Below are positions 28,625 to 37,722 of a stretch of 64,000 nt of DNA, piece after piece. The notes below the pieces were generated by a model. The model was not told where the DNA came from and searched no databases. It was given only the letters and a program-made list of their open reading frames with translations. The DNA is taken from positions 310,001 to 374,000 of the forward strand of contig CAWAMD010000002.1 of assembly GCA_963783045.1 (NCBI GenBank), read 5' to 3'. Within the stretch, counting starts at the first letter, position 1; each line of letters opens with the position of its first letter. The translations under genes were made by a program, and so were the position numbers. Source of the stretch: CAWAMD01 sp963783045. GTDB lineage: Bacteria; Actinomycetota; Nitriliruptoria; Nitriliruptorales; Nitriliruptoraceae.

Positions 28625-29725
28625 ATGCCGATGACCACACTGCGTGCCCGGGCGCGCACCACGATCCGACGAGCGCCGCAGGCCGGCGTCGCCGCCCTGC
28701 TGGCGGCGACGATGGTCCGCCCGCCTGCGGCGGCGGCCGCCGAGCCCGCCGCGGCACCGAAGCCGGTGACCGGCCCGCCCCTCGCCGCGAGCCTCCTCAG
28801 CGGACTGCTCCATCCCGACGCCCTGCTCGCCCTGGCGATGCCGACGCCTCCCCGGGGGCCGGCGGTTCTCGCGGACCTCACCTCCGCCCAGTGGGCGCAG
28901 GCGGAGGCGATCGTCGACCTCCTGAAGGTGCCCTACGGGTCACGGGTCGACGACGGCGACCTCGCCGAGGCGGCGCACCGGGTCGGCCTGGCGGTCGGGC
29001 AGAGCCTCGACGTCGACGACGTGCGCGGGCTCCTCGGCAACTTCGACAACCGGGCCGGCGCGCCGCTGCGTCGGCTCGGGTACGGCTACGGTGCCGTGCT
29101 CGACGCGTCGGACGTCGTCGCCGCCGCGCACGAGCTGGGCCTGAAGGTGGGCCGCGAGGTCGACCTCAGCGATGTCGACAACGTCGGTGCCGAGGCCACC
29201 GCTCGAGCCGACGCCCGCGACGAGCGACGGTCGCGGACCGACACGCGGACTCCCTTCGCGACCGTCCGCGGTGTCACCCTGTTTCCGCCGTCGCGCCACG
29301 TCCGGCTCGTCGGCTTCCACCAGGCCTCCTACCGGGTCGCCGAGGAGATGAACCCCACCGCCCGCCACGGGATGCGCACCCTCGCGTCCCGCCGCCGCGG
29401 CACCCCCCGGCAGTCTGCGGCCGACGTGGCCGTCGTCCCGGGCACCACCGTCTTCGCGCCGGTCACCGGCCGCGTCGTCGAGGTCCACCCCTACCGGCTG
29501 TACGGCAAGTACCCGGACACGAAGATCCGCATCGTTCCCGACAGCAACCCGAGCCAGCTCGTCACCATGCTGCACGTCACCGGGGCCAAGGTCCGGGTGG
29601 GTCAGCACGTCGAGGCGACGCGCACCCCGATCGCGGCGCACGCCACCTTCTTCCCGTTCTGGTCGCAGATCGAGAACACGACCGGGCGCAGCCCCCACGT
29701 CCACGTGGAGGTGCGGCACCGCTGA
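28625..29725 (+). CDS. M23-like secreted protein lacking one zinc ligand, second of the pair
   Basis: A 366-residue paralogue of the preceding gene, with a signal peptide ending near AAAAAEPAA and the same repeats (VGREVDLSDVDNVG). The C-terminal domain is alignable throughout: SAADVAVVPGTTVFAPVTG, then PHVHVEVRHR. The first zinc ligand is changed: where the partner has HTAAD this protein reads QSAAD. HxH is kept. By analogy with EnvC- or NlpD-type proteins it could bind peptidoglycan or regulate an enzyme rather than cut. The ATG at 28625 has GGGGGA eight bases upstream. Confidence 0.78.
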   Translation: MPMTTLRARARTTIRRAPQAGVAALLAATMVRPPAAAAAEPAAAPKPVTGPPLAASLLSGLLHPDALLALAMPTPPRGPAVLADLTSAQWAQAEAIVDLLKVPYGSRVDDGDLAEAAHRVGLAVGQSLDVDDVRGLLGNFDNRAGAPLRRLGYGYGAVLDASDVVAAAHELGLKVGREVDLSDVDNVGAEATARADARDERRSRTDTRTPFATVRGVTLFPPSRHVRLVGFHQASYRVAEEMNPTARHGMRTLASRRRGTPRQSAADVAVVPGTTVFAPVTGRVVEVHPYRLYGKYPDTKIRIVPDSNPSQLVTMLHVTGAKVRVGQHVEATRTPIAAHATFFPFWSQIENTTGRSPHVHVEVRHR

Positions 29726-29745
29726 TCGCCGACGCGGACCGGCTT

Positions 29746-29778
29746 CGGCCCCGACCGGTGCGACTCCGGTCGGGGCCG
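29746..29778. terminator. Bidirectional terminator
   Basis: Perfect 13-bp arms, 29746-29758 and 29766-29778, with a 7-base loop, between the convergent genes ending at 29725 (+) and 29819 (-). Confidence 0.75.
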
Positions 29779-29818
29779 ACCCATGTGCGGGCTCCGACAT
29801 CCCCGCGGCACGTCAGCG

Positions 29819-30061
29819 TCACGAGACCCGCGACACCACTCCGTCGAGGACCGCGGTGTCGTACACGTCGCTCGGGTGGTAGTGGATCGTGAAGCCGCTG
29901 ACCGTCACCGTCGCCCGGGTCGTGGTGCCCGGCGAGAAGTCCTGCACCGCCCGGTCGTGGTCGGTGAAGCACAGCCACGCGACACGAGGCTGGTGAGGTG
30001 CTTCGAGGTCTCCGGTCACGCGGTGCGCTCCCGGCGGGATGCCGGTGGCTGCACCGTTCAC
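29819..30061 (-). CDS. Small protein coupled to the glycosyltransferase gene
   Basis: An 80-residue open frame whose GTG overlaps the stop of the large glycosyltransferase gene (GTGA) and which ends just before a terminator. It has no signal peptide or membrane segment. Stretches such as RVAWLCFTDHDRAVQDF and ATVTVSGFTIHYHPSDVYD look like ordinary folded protein. I recognise no family. Coupling and placement argue that it is real and linked to glycan synthesis. Confidence 0.5.
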   Translation of the reverse strand: MNGAATGIPPGAHRVTGDLEAPHQPRVAWLCFTDHDRAVQDFSPGTTTRATVTVSGFTIHYHPSDVYDTAVLDGVVSRVS

Positions 30062-33000
30062 CCGGTCTGACGCGCAGCGGGTGTCGGAGGTTGCTTCGCA
30101 TCCACCAGCGGGGCCACTGCGGTCAGCAGCTCGTGCGCCCGGTGCGCGAAGGTGTGACCGGACAGGACGGCCGCCCGCCCCCGCTGCCCCCGGTCCCGCC
30201 GGCCGTCGGGGTCGGAGAGCAGCTCCTCGACGGCGAGCCGCAGGTCGTCCGGCGTGCGGTAGGTGACGACCGCCCCGGCGAACAGCTCCTCGAGCCCGGG
30301 CACCTCGTCGGAGACGACCACCGCGCCGCAGGCGACCGCGTCGAAGAGCCGGTTGGACGCGTAGCCGTGCGTGCGCATGCCCGCCCAGTGGTCGTTGAGC
30401 AGCACCCGCGCCGACGAGTAGACGACCGGCAGATCCTCGTTGCGGACGTGCGTGGCCCGGACCAGCGACGGGTCGATGAACTTCTCCCAGTTCGCGCCGT
30501 AGACCACCGGGTGGAGGCCGGCCGCGAGCGCGTCGCGGATGACCGCCCGCATCACGAACCGCGAGTTGCCGACGAAGACCACGTCGTCGACGTGTGCGGG
30601 ATCCGGCTGCCGGGGACGGAACCGGCGCTCGTCGGTCGCCTGCAGCATGACCGCGACCGGGGTGTCCGTCCGGCGACGCAGCTCCTCGTCGAAGCCCGTG
30701 TGCGAGGCGACGAGCACGAGGTCGGCGGCGTCGCACTCCTCGACCGTGAGCTCCTCGGGATGCGAGATGTTCCAGACGACGTGCACCTGTCCCTCGGCGC
30801 GCGGCGCCACCGAGCGGCCCTTGCAGTGCACGAACACGTCGTGCGACCGGGCCCGCCGGGACTCCCATTCGTCGGCCAGCAGCACCGATGTCGGGTGGCC
30901 GGCGGCGCGCAGCTCGCGGGCCAGCGCCTCGGCGAGGTGCCAGTCGCCCCAGCGGGGCGCCGCGTCGGCGTCGGGCACGCTGGTGGCGAGCGCGAACGAC
31001 GGGCGTTCGACCCGCGCGACGAGCAGGTCGCGAAGCGCTCGGGCTCGCGCGTCGTAGGTGTGGGCGTCGAGCACCTCCTCGCGCAGCCGGCGGGCCCGCT
31101 CCGCGGTCGTGTCGGGCTCGGCGAGCAACCGCTGCACCAGGTCCGCGAGCGCCTCGGGCGAGTCGTAGGTGGGCAGGTCGTCGCCGAACAGCTCGGTGGC
31201 GCCGACGACCTGGTTCGTGACGGGCAGCGCCCCGGCCGCCAGCGCGTCGAAGACCCGCGAGTTCAGCGACCCGTAGGCCCGGGTGTGGTCGGCCGCCTGG
31301 TCGACGACGACGCTGCTGGATGCGTACACCCCGGCGAGCGCGTCGTAGGGCACCGACCCGTGCCAGGCCGACGCGACGGCGGGCACCTCGTCCCAGCCCT
31401 TGCCGTAGACGGCGAGCTCCGGGACGGCGGCGACGAGGTCGTCCAGCCGCGTGTCCCGGCCCCAGTAGTTGCCGGTGAACACGGCGCCGCGACGCTCGCC
31501 CTCGCCGAGCCGGAACCGGGCGGGGTTCGTGGCCAGCGGGAACACGACGGGCTCATGGCGGCTGTCGGCGGCGATCAGGTCGGCCGACGTGCGGCTCGAC
31601 GCCAGGACCACGTCGTAGTCGTCGAACCACGGGTGCGAGGTCCAGCGCTCGGTCCAGTTGCGGACCCACGCGATGGTGGTCGTCCCGTCGACCTCGACGC
31701 GTCGGAGGTCGAACGTGTCGAGCAGCACCACCACCGCGTCGAGGCCGTCGGGCAGGTCGTACCAGGCGTCCCGGTAGCGCTCGACGTAGGTGATCTCCCA
31801 GCCGAGGCGGCCGAGCGCCTCCCCGAGCTCGTGCGCCGTGTACCAGTCCCCGTAGCCGGCGTCCTGGAGGTCGCGGGTGATGGTGATGGCGACCCGGTAG
31901 GGCGTGGACGCGAGGACGTGGCGGGCGGTCAGCCGGTCGAGGGCCACCGCACGGGTCAGCGCCGGCCCGTGCTTGGCGGCGAAGGCGTCCCAGTTCGCGG
32001 CCTGCCGCCGGTTGAGCACGGCCGGATCCTCACGGTGGCGGGTTGCGCCCTCGTGGTGGAGCAGGACGGCGTCGGTCGCGACGACGACCCGTCCGCCCTC
32101 GCGCCGCAGCGCCCAGCACAGGTCCACGTCCTCCGCGCCGTACACGTAGCGGGGGTCGAACCCGCCGACGGCGTCGAAGGCGGCACGGTCGACGCACAGG
32201 CACGCCGCCGTGGCGGCGGCGACCTCGCGCGTGCCCGCGACCACCTCGGGGTCGCGCCCGGCGCCGATGTTGCTCGCCCTCGGGACGGCGCCGGCCGCGG
32301 GCACGAACTCGATCCCGGCGTGCTGGACGCCGAGGTCGCGGGTCGCGCCGCCGAGCAGCGACCGGCGCGGATAGAGCAGCTGGGCCCCGACGGCCACAAC
32401 GTCGTCGTCGAGCGCCGCGAGCATCCGGGACAGCCAGCCGTGGGAGACCGGCTCGAGGTCGTCGTTGCAGAAGCACAGCACGTCGCCGGTGGCCTCGGCG
32501 GCGGCCCGGTTGTTCGCCTCGGAGAACGACAGGTTCGTCTCCGAACGGATGACCCGGACGTCGTCCTGGGCGTCGAGGAAGGCCCGGGTGTCGGGCCCCG
32601 AGCCGTTGTCGAGAACCAGGATCTCGCGGTTCTCGTGGACGGTGTGGCGCCGCAGCGCCGGGAGCAGCCGCGCGAGGTTGTCCCGTCCGTCGCGGGTGAG
32701 GACGATCAGCGAGACGCGCCGTGTGTCGCGTGGCGGCTCGGGAAGCGCCGCGAGCGCCCGGTGCAGCGCCTGCTCGCGCCGGCCCGCGTCGAGCCGGTGG
32801 GGCAGCCCCTGCACGCCGCCGGCGACGCGCTTCGCCTCCCGGGTCGCGCGCCCGGCCCGGCGTGCCGCCCGCCGCAGGGGCGGCAGGAGCACCTGGGCGA
32901 TCCGGAACAGCAGCCGGACGAGCGGGTGCTGGCGCAGCTTCTCGAGGGCGACACGGCGGTCCTCGGCGACCTCACGCCACTGCTCGGCGTGCTTGCGCTC

Positions 33001-33186
33001 CGACTCGAGCGCCTCGGTCAGCCGGGTCACCTCGGCACGCAGCCGCGCGACCTCTGATTTGGCGCGCCGTGCGTGCTCGCTTCGCTCCGCGCCTCCGGCG
33101 ACCCTTCTGACTCCGGGGTCATGCGAGCGGGGCGCCGTCGGTCTCGATGAGGTAGCGCTCGACGATCTCGTCGGCCGGTCCGTCAT
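30058..33186 (-). CDS. Three-domain glycosyltransferase (GT2 plus two GT-B-like modules)
   Basis: A protein of about 1040 residues. After a charged coiled-coil (RLRAEVTRLTEALESERKH) comes a GT2 domain from about residue 159 (VSLIVLTRDGRDNLARLL) with CNDDLEP and YGAEDVDLCWALR. Two CgeB-like GT-B modules follow: one near 449-645 (DWYTAHELGEALG to LNSRVFDALAAGALPVTN), one near 747-950 (WGDWHLAEAL to SNRLFDAVACGAVVVSD). It shares this order with the larger protein at 37719-42407. The start is uncertain. An ATG overlapping the Wzt-like stop (ATGA, 33122) would be the natural coupled start but is out of frame by one base next to an AAA run. Confidence 0.85.
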   Translation of the reverse strand: MTDRPTRSSSATSSRPTAPRSHDPGVRRVAGGAERSEHARRAKSEVARLRAEVTRLTEALESERKHAEQWREVAEDRRVALEKLRQHPLVRLLFRIAQVLLPPLRRAARRAGRATREAKRVAGGVQGLPHRLDAGRREQALHRALAALPEPPRDTRRVSLIVLTRDGRDNLARLLPALRRHTVHENREILVLDNGSGPDTRAFLDAQDDVRVIRSETNLSFSEANNRAAAEATGDVLCFCNDDLEPVSHGWLSRMLAALDDDVVAVGAQLLYPRRSLLGGATRDLGVQHAGIEFVPAAGAVPRASNIGAGRDPEVVAGTREVAAATAACLCVDRAAFDAVGGFDPRYVYGAEDVDLCWALRREGGRVVVATDAVLLHHEGATRHREDPAVLNRRQAANWDAFAAKHGPALTRAVALDRLTARHVLASTPYRVAITITRDLQDAGYGDWYTAHELGEALGRLGWEITYVERYRDAWYDLPDGLDAVVVLLDTFDLRRVEVDGTTTIAWVRNWTERWTSHPWFDDYDVVLASSRTSADLIAADSRHEPVVFPLATNPARFRLGEGERRGAVFTGNYWGRDTRLDDLVAAVPELAVYGKGWDEVPAVASAWHGSVPYDALAGVYASSSVVVDQAADHTRAYGSLNSRVFDALAAGALPVTNQVVGATELFGDDLPTYDSPEALADLVQRLLAEPDTTAERARRLREEVLDAHTYDARARALRDLLVARVERPSFALATSVPDADAAPRWGDWHLAEALARELRAAGHPTSVLLADEWESRRARSHDVFVHCKGRSVAPRAEGQVHVVWNISHPEELTVEECDAADLVLVASHTGFDEELRRRTDTPVAVMLQATDERRFRPRQPDPAHVDDVVFVGNSRFVMRAVIRDALAAGLHPVVYGANWEKFIDPSLVRATHVRNEDLPVVYSSARVLLNDHWAGMRTHGYASNRLFDAVACGAVVVSDEVPGLEELFAGAVVTYRTPDDLRLAVEELLSDPDGRRDRGQRGRAAVLSGHTFAHRAHELLTAVAPLVDAKQPPTPAARQTG

Positions 33187-34283
33187 CGACCATCTTGCCC
33201 TGGTCGAGCCAGATCGCCCGGCTGCAGTTGTCGAGGATCGACTCCATCGAGTGGCTGACCAGGAAGATCGTCCCGGCCTGCGCGACCATGCCCTTGATCC
33301 GGTCCTCGGACTTGCGCCGGAACTCCTGGTCGCCGACCGCCAGGGCCTCGTCGATCATGAGGATGTCGGGGATGACGACCGTCGCGATGGCGAACTGCAG
33401 GCGCGCCTGCATCCCGGACGAGTAGGCCCGGATCGGCACGTCCATGTAGTCCTCGAGGCCGGCGAACTCGACGATCTCGTCGAACTTCTCCTCGAGCTCG
33501 TCCCGGCTCACGCCGAGCGCCGTCCCACCGAGGAAGACGTTGCGCCGCCCCGAGAGCTCCGGGTGCAGCACGGCGCCGACCCCGAGCAGGACCGGGTCCG
33601 AGCGGGCCCAGATCGCGCCGGCGTTCGCGGGCAGCAGCCCGGCGATCACCCGCAGCAGGGTCGACTTGCCGGACCCGTTCCGACCGATGAGGCCGACGGC
33701 CTCGCCCTGCCGGGCAACGAAGCTGACCCCACGGACGGCGTAGATCTCACGTGACGGGCGGGACTGGAACTTGCGCGCCACCATGCGCCGTAGCGTCGGG
33801 CGCTGGTTGTCGGTGTAGACCTCGTAGATGAGGTGGGCGTCGTCCACGACGACCGAGATCGGCGCGTTCGGGTCGACCGCGCGCGTGTTGTCGCGCTTGC
33901 GCGTGAGCGATGCGATGGCTCCCTCGCGCAGACCCAGCTCCTCGTAGCGGCGGCGCTTCGCGATCAGCTCCGGATCGAACTCGGGGTAGGGATGGCCGCC
34001 GTGCGCCCTCGCCGTCCTCGCCCTCGCCGCTGTCCGGCCGCGTGCGGTTGGCCGGCTCGTGATCGCCCTGCGCCGAGCGCCGGTGGTCGCCGGTCGCGTC
34101 GTCCCGGCCGGTCGGGGCCTCGTCGGCGCGCGCCTCGGCTTCGTCGTCGCGCGCGCCCCCCTCCTCCGTGCGGGCGGCAGGCCGCTCCTGGCGGCGCAGG
34201 CCGCCGATCATGCGCTCGTGGCGGCCTTCGGCGAGGTCGGTGCCGCGCTCCTGCTCCTTGCGTGCCTCGGCGTCAGAAGCCAC
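33119..34283 (-). CDS. Polysaccharide-export ABC ATPase (Wzt/TagH-like), reading frame interrupted
   Basis: The ATPase of an O-antigen/teichoic-acid-type exporter. Walker A GRNGSGKSTLLRVIAGLL, the signature YSSGMQARLQFAIA and Walker B ILMIDEALAVGD are all in the second frame. The first frame gives a charged N-terminal extension of about 95 residues. The frames join near 34001-34006, so that EGEDGEGAHGGHPYPEF would read through. The locus has one surplus base. If the extension is not real, the conserved part still starts no later than HPYPEFDPEL. The ATG at 34283 overlaps the permease gene by 11 bases. Confidence 0.82.
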
Positions 34284-35202
34284 GGCTGTACTCCACCTCG
34301 TGGGCGCGGAACCACATGAATCCGGTGACGAGGAGCAACCCCGTCCACCCCGTGGCGGCGGCCCAGATGGGCACGCTGAAGTGGCCGTGGATGAGCGCGT
34401 TCCGGAAGATCTCGAAGAACTCCCACATCGGATTCAGCTTGAACAGGGTGACGATCCAGGTGTGGCTGTGCGCGCGCTTCTCGACGAAGCTGATGTCGTA
34501 GAACATGCCCGACAGGTACATCCAGATCCGCAGGACGTAGGGCAGGAACTGCTGCACGTCGCGGAAGTGGAAGGTCGCCCGCGCGGTGAAGAACGCGAGC
34601 CCGAGACCGAAGAGGCTGATGAGGATCGTCGCCGGGATCAGGTACAGCCAACCCCACATCGGCCACAGCACGGGCAGGGCGTGGCCGGACTTGTCGCTCG
34701 CGAACGCGCTCGTCGCCGTGACCAGCACCATCATCGTGAACACGGCGGGGACGTGGGCGATGAATTCGGAGATGCCGGTCGCGATCGGCAGGGACGCGCG
34801 CGGGAACTGGATCGACTGGATCAGCTTGATGTTCGCGACGACCGTACGGGCCCCCATCTGCATGACCTTGCCGATGTAGGTGAAGGTCATGATCCCGATG
34901 ATGAGGAACGCCGGGTAGTAGAGGATGTCGCGGGCGGCGTTGAAGATGATGCCGAAGATCAGGTAGTAGACGCCGGCCAGCAGCAGCGGGTTCAACAGGT
35001 GCCAGAGGTTGCCGAACGCGGTGTTCTGGTTCTGCGCCCGCAGCTCGCCGAGCGGCACCGTGATGAGGAAGTCCCGATGCGTCCACAGGTCATGGATGTA
35101 CTGGCGGAGGGGGGTCGGAACCCCGATCCGCTTGAGATCAGGCGGGATCTCGATCTGCCCCTCGGACGTGGTGTCCGAGGGCGCGGCTGTCGTGGACGCC
35201 AT
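34273..35202 (-). CDS. Polysaccharide-export ABC permease (Wzm/TagG-like)
   Basis: A 309-residue ABC-2 type permease with about six membrane segments. Typical elements are HRDFLITVPLGELRAQNQNT (amphipathic entry helix), IQFPRASLPIATGISEF and a C-terminal LNPMWEFFEIFRNALIHG. With the overlapping ATPase gene it would export an undecaprenyl-linked glycan made by the surrounding enzymes. GGAG lies ten bases before the ATG. The next gene upstream is divergent. Confidence 0.92.
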   Translation of the reverse strand: MASTTAAPSDTTSEGQIEIPPDLKRIGVPTPLRQYIHDLWTHRDFLITVPLGELRAQNQNTAFGNLWHLLNPLLLAGVYYLIFGIIFNAARDILYYPAFLIIGIMTFTYIGKVMQMGARTVVANIKLIQSIQFPRASLPIATGISEFIAHVPAVFTMMVLVTATSAFASDKSGHALPVLWPMWGWLYLIPATILISLFGLGLAFFTARATFHFRDVQQFLPYVLRIWMYLSGMFYDISFVEKRAHSHTWIVTLFKLNPMWEFFEIFRNALIHGHFSVPIWAAATGWTGLLLVTGFMWFRAHEVEYSRGF

Positions 35203-35360
35203 GGGCGGTGGGCTCCAGAACGTGGGGTGAGGGGCGCCGACGTGAGCGATGCCACCGGCGCCCGAGGCTAGCGCATGTGGTCTGGCCACCCGCGGGACCT
35301 ACCCTGACCCGGCGATCACACTTCCTCCCGCCGTCCAGGACATGCCATGGGTTCCAAGCG

Positions 35361-36350
35361 ATGAGCGAGCGGTACTGCGCCGCGTGCCGGCACCGCAGCG
35401 CCGACTTCCTGCCCGGCCCGGACGGCCGCGCGCAGGCCCGGTGCCCGCGCTGCCAGTCCCTGGAGCGCCACCGGTTCCTCGCACTCCTCCTCGACGTGCT
35501 GCGCCCCTACCTGGCAACGCAGGTGAGCACCGTCCTCAACGTCGCTCCCGCCCCCATCGTCCCGCGGCTGCTCCACGAGCGGTACCCGGACATCCACTAC
35601 ATCGGCACGGACCTGCTCGACGATCGGCACGCGGACCTGCTGGCCGACCTCACCTGCCTGCCGCTGCGGTCGGCCAGCATCGACCTCGTCTGGTGCTACC
35701 ACGTCCTCGAGCACGTGCCCGACGACGCGGCCGCCATCGCGGAGATCCGCCGGGTCCTGCGCCCGTCCGGGCTTGCCCTGGTGCAGGTGCCACGCCGGCT
35801 CGCCGAGGCCACCGACGACGGGCCGCTCGTCCCGCCCGAGTCGCCGACGGTCCGCTTCGGGCAGGACGACCACGTGCGCTGGTACGGCTACGACTTCGAG
35901 CAGCGCCTGCTCGCGGGCGGGCTCGTCCCCCTGGTGGTCCGGCCCCGGGACGTGGTGTCGGGCGCGCAGATCGAGCGCCATCGGCTCACCGCCCGCGAGG
36001 AGGTCTGGGTGTGCGTCCCGCGGACCGACGGCGTGCCGATCGGCGAGCTCGACGGCCTGCTCGGGGCGCTGCTGGCCGACCGGGCCCGGACCGTGCGCGA
36101 GGTCGAGGGGTTCGCGGGTGACCCGGGGCCGCCCGTGCCCCTGCAGCTGCGGCTCGCCATGGCCGAGCGCGACCGCGACGCCGCGCGCGACCGTGCCTCC
36201 GCCGCGGAACGGCAGCTGCTGGTCGCCCGCCGCGAGCGAGAGCGCGTCGAGGAGCAGGCCGCCGTCTACCGCCGCTTCCACGACCGCATCAAGGGGCATC
36301 CGCTGTGGCGGACGGCCAGCACGCTGCGGACGTGGCTCCCCGGCGGGTGA
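35361..36350 (+). CDS. SAM-dependent methyltransferase with N-terminal zinc-binding segment
   Basis: A 329-residue protein. Four N-terminal cysteines (CAAC, CPRC) suggest a zinc knuckle. The methyltransferase core (Methyltransf_11) includes VLNVAPAPIVPRLL, HYIGTDLLDD, DLVWCYHVLEHVPDD and EIRRVLRPSGLALVQVP. A coiled-coil tail of about 60 Arg/Glu-rich residues ends in a basic helix similar to those of the neighbouring glycosyltransferases. It probably methylates a sugar or glycan terminus. It is divergent from the export permease. Confidence 0.83.
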   Translation: MSERYCAACRHRSADFLPGPDGRAQARCPRCQSLERHRFLALLLDVLRPYLATQVSTVLNVAPAPIVPRLLHERYPDIHYIGTDLLDDRHADLLADLTCLPLRSASIDLVWCYHVLEHVPDDAAAIAEIRRVLRPSGLALVQVPRRLAEATDDGPLVPPESPTVRFGQDDHVRWYGYDFEQRLLAGGLVPLVVRPRDVVSGAQIERHRLTAREEVWVCVPRTDGVPIGELDGLLGALLADRARTVREVEGFAGDPGPPVPLQLRLAMAERDRDAARDRASAAERQLLVARRERERVEEQAAVYRRFHDRIKGHPLWRTASTLRTWLPGG

Positions 36351-36408
36351 TCCCGGGTGCACGCGCCGCCGACCTGCGCCGGACCGCCGGGAAGCCCACA
36401 GGTCCCGT

Positions 36409-36514
36409 AACTCGGGCGGGTCACCCAGCATGCTGGACGTTCCGCTCGAGTTGCGTCGGCGGCCGGTACAAGCTCGGGCGGTTCACCCAGCATGCTGGAC
36501 GTTCCGCTCGAGTT
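36409..36514. repeat. REP-like palindrome doublet 3
   Basis: Copies at 36409-36452 and 36471-36514, 62 bases apart with an 18-base spacer, the same arrangement as the doublets near 14.6 and 15.7 kb. The right arm reads CCGCTCGAG, one base different from the others. It lies between convergent genes. Confidence 0.9.
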
Positions 36515-36543
36515 GCGTCGGCGAGGGACGAGGTCGGGTCCGG

Positions 36544-37722
36544 CTACGCCTCCGCGCGAGTCGACCGGGACGACGCCGACGCGGTCGCCGCGCCGGTCGA
36601 CCGCACCGCCGCCACGCCGGCACGCGGCTTCTTGCGCTTCAGGAACCAGCGCTCCACGCCGTAGTAGGACACGCTCCCGGCGGCGAAGGCGAGAACGGCC
36701 CCGATCACCGCCGTCTCCGCCAGGTTCAGACCGGGCGCCTTCTCCCGCAGGACCCGGTAGATCGGGACGTGCCAGAGGTAGACGGCGTAGGACACCGTCC
36801 CGAACCACACGAGGAGCCGGTGCGACAGGACCCGGGTCACGACCGCGTCCTCGGCCACGATCCCGGCGACGATCACGAGCCCCCCGGCGACCGCGACCAA
36901 CGTCGACGCGCCGGAGAACTGGACCTCGCGGTGGACCCCGAGCGTGGCGAACCAGGTGATCCATCCCATGCCGACGACGGCGAGCCAGCCGGTCAGCCGG
37001 GGCCGCCGACGGAACCACTCGAGCTTGCCGTGGAAGGCCGCCATGCCGAGCAGGCACCCGATGAGCAGCTGGTCGAGACGCATGTCGGTGCCGGCGTGGA
37101 TCCGCCCGTACAGCCGCCGGTCGACGCCCCACCGGAAGTGCCACCACAGCGCGCGGACCACGACGACGGCGACGATGACGGCGATGGTCGTGCCGACGAT
37201 CCGTCGCCAGGAGACGCCGCGCCGCAGCGCGACCCAGAACAGCACCGGGAACACGAGGTAGAACTGCACCTCGACCCCGACCGACCAGGTGTGCTGCACG
37301 AGGCGCGTCGGGATGTCGGTCAGCACCTCCACCCAGTTCGACACGAAGCCGAGCGTCGCGAGCACGGCGAGCCACTGGCTGCGGGCCGTGGACGGCGACG
37401 CGACGACCTGCACGTACAGCCCGGCGGCCAGCGAGAAGAGCACGAGCGCCGGGACGATCCGCAGGGCCCGCCGGCGGTAGAACTCCTTCATGTCGACGCC
37501 GCCGGTGGCCTCGAACTCCTGCAGCATCAGCACGGTGATCAGGAACCCGGAGAGGACGAAGAACAGGATGAGGCCGGCGTGCCCGAGCCGGACCCACGGC
37601 ATCTCGGCGTGGAACAGGACGACGATCACCAGCGCGTAGCCCCGCAGCCCGTCCAGCGCCGGCCGGTGCCCGAGCCGGAACGGCGTCCGGGTCGGCCGCG
37701 ACAGGACGGGACCACCACTCAC
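36544..37722 (-). CDS. Acyltransferase family 3 (OafA-like) membrane protein
   Basis: A 392-residue integral membrane acyltransferase (PF01757). Conserved features are RPALDGLRGYALVIVVLFH near residue 20, FFVLSGFLIT, FYRRRALRIVPAL and HTWSVGVEVQFYLVFP, with about ten membrane segments. It lacks a C-terminal SGNH domain. It would O-acylate a surface glycan. The GTG start overlaps the stop of the giant glycosyltransferase gene (GTGA). Confidence 0.92.
   Translation of the reverse strand: MSGGPVLSRPTRTPFRLGHRPALDGLRGYALVIVVLFHAEMPWVRLGHAGLILFFVLSGFLITVLMLQEFEATGGVDMKEFYRRRALRIVPALVLFSLAAGLYVQVVASPSTARSQWLAVLATLGFVSNWVEVLTDIPTRLVQHTWSVGVEVQFYLVFPVLFWVALRRGVSWRRIVGTTIAVIVAVVVVRALWWHFRWGVDRRLYGRIHAGTDMRLDQLLIGCLLGMAAFHGKLEWFRRRPRLTGWLAVVGMGWITWFATLGVHREVQFSGASTLVAVAGGLVIVAGIVAEDAVVTRVLSHRLLVWFGTVSYAVYLWHVPIYRVLREKAPGLNLAETAVIGAVLAFAAGSVSYYGVERWFLKRKKPRAGVAAVRSTGAATASASSRSTRAEA

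Noticed and set aside
29998..33057. 1019-codon open frame on the plus strand
   Set aside because: It is the antisense shadow of the three-domain glycosyltransferase.
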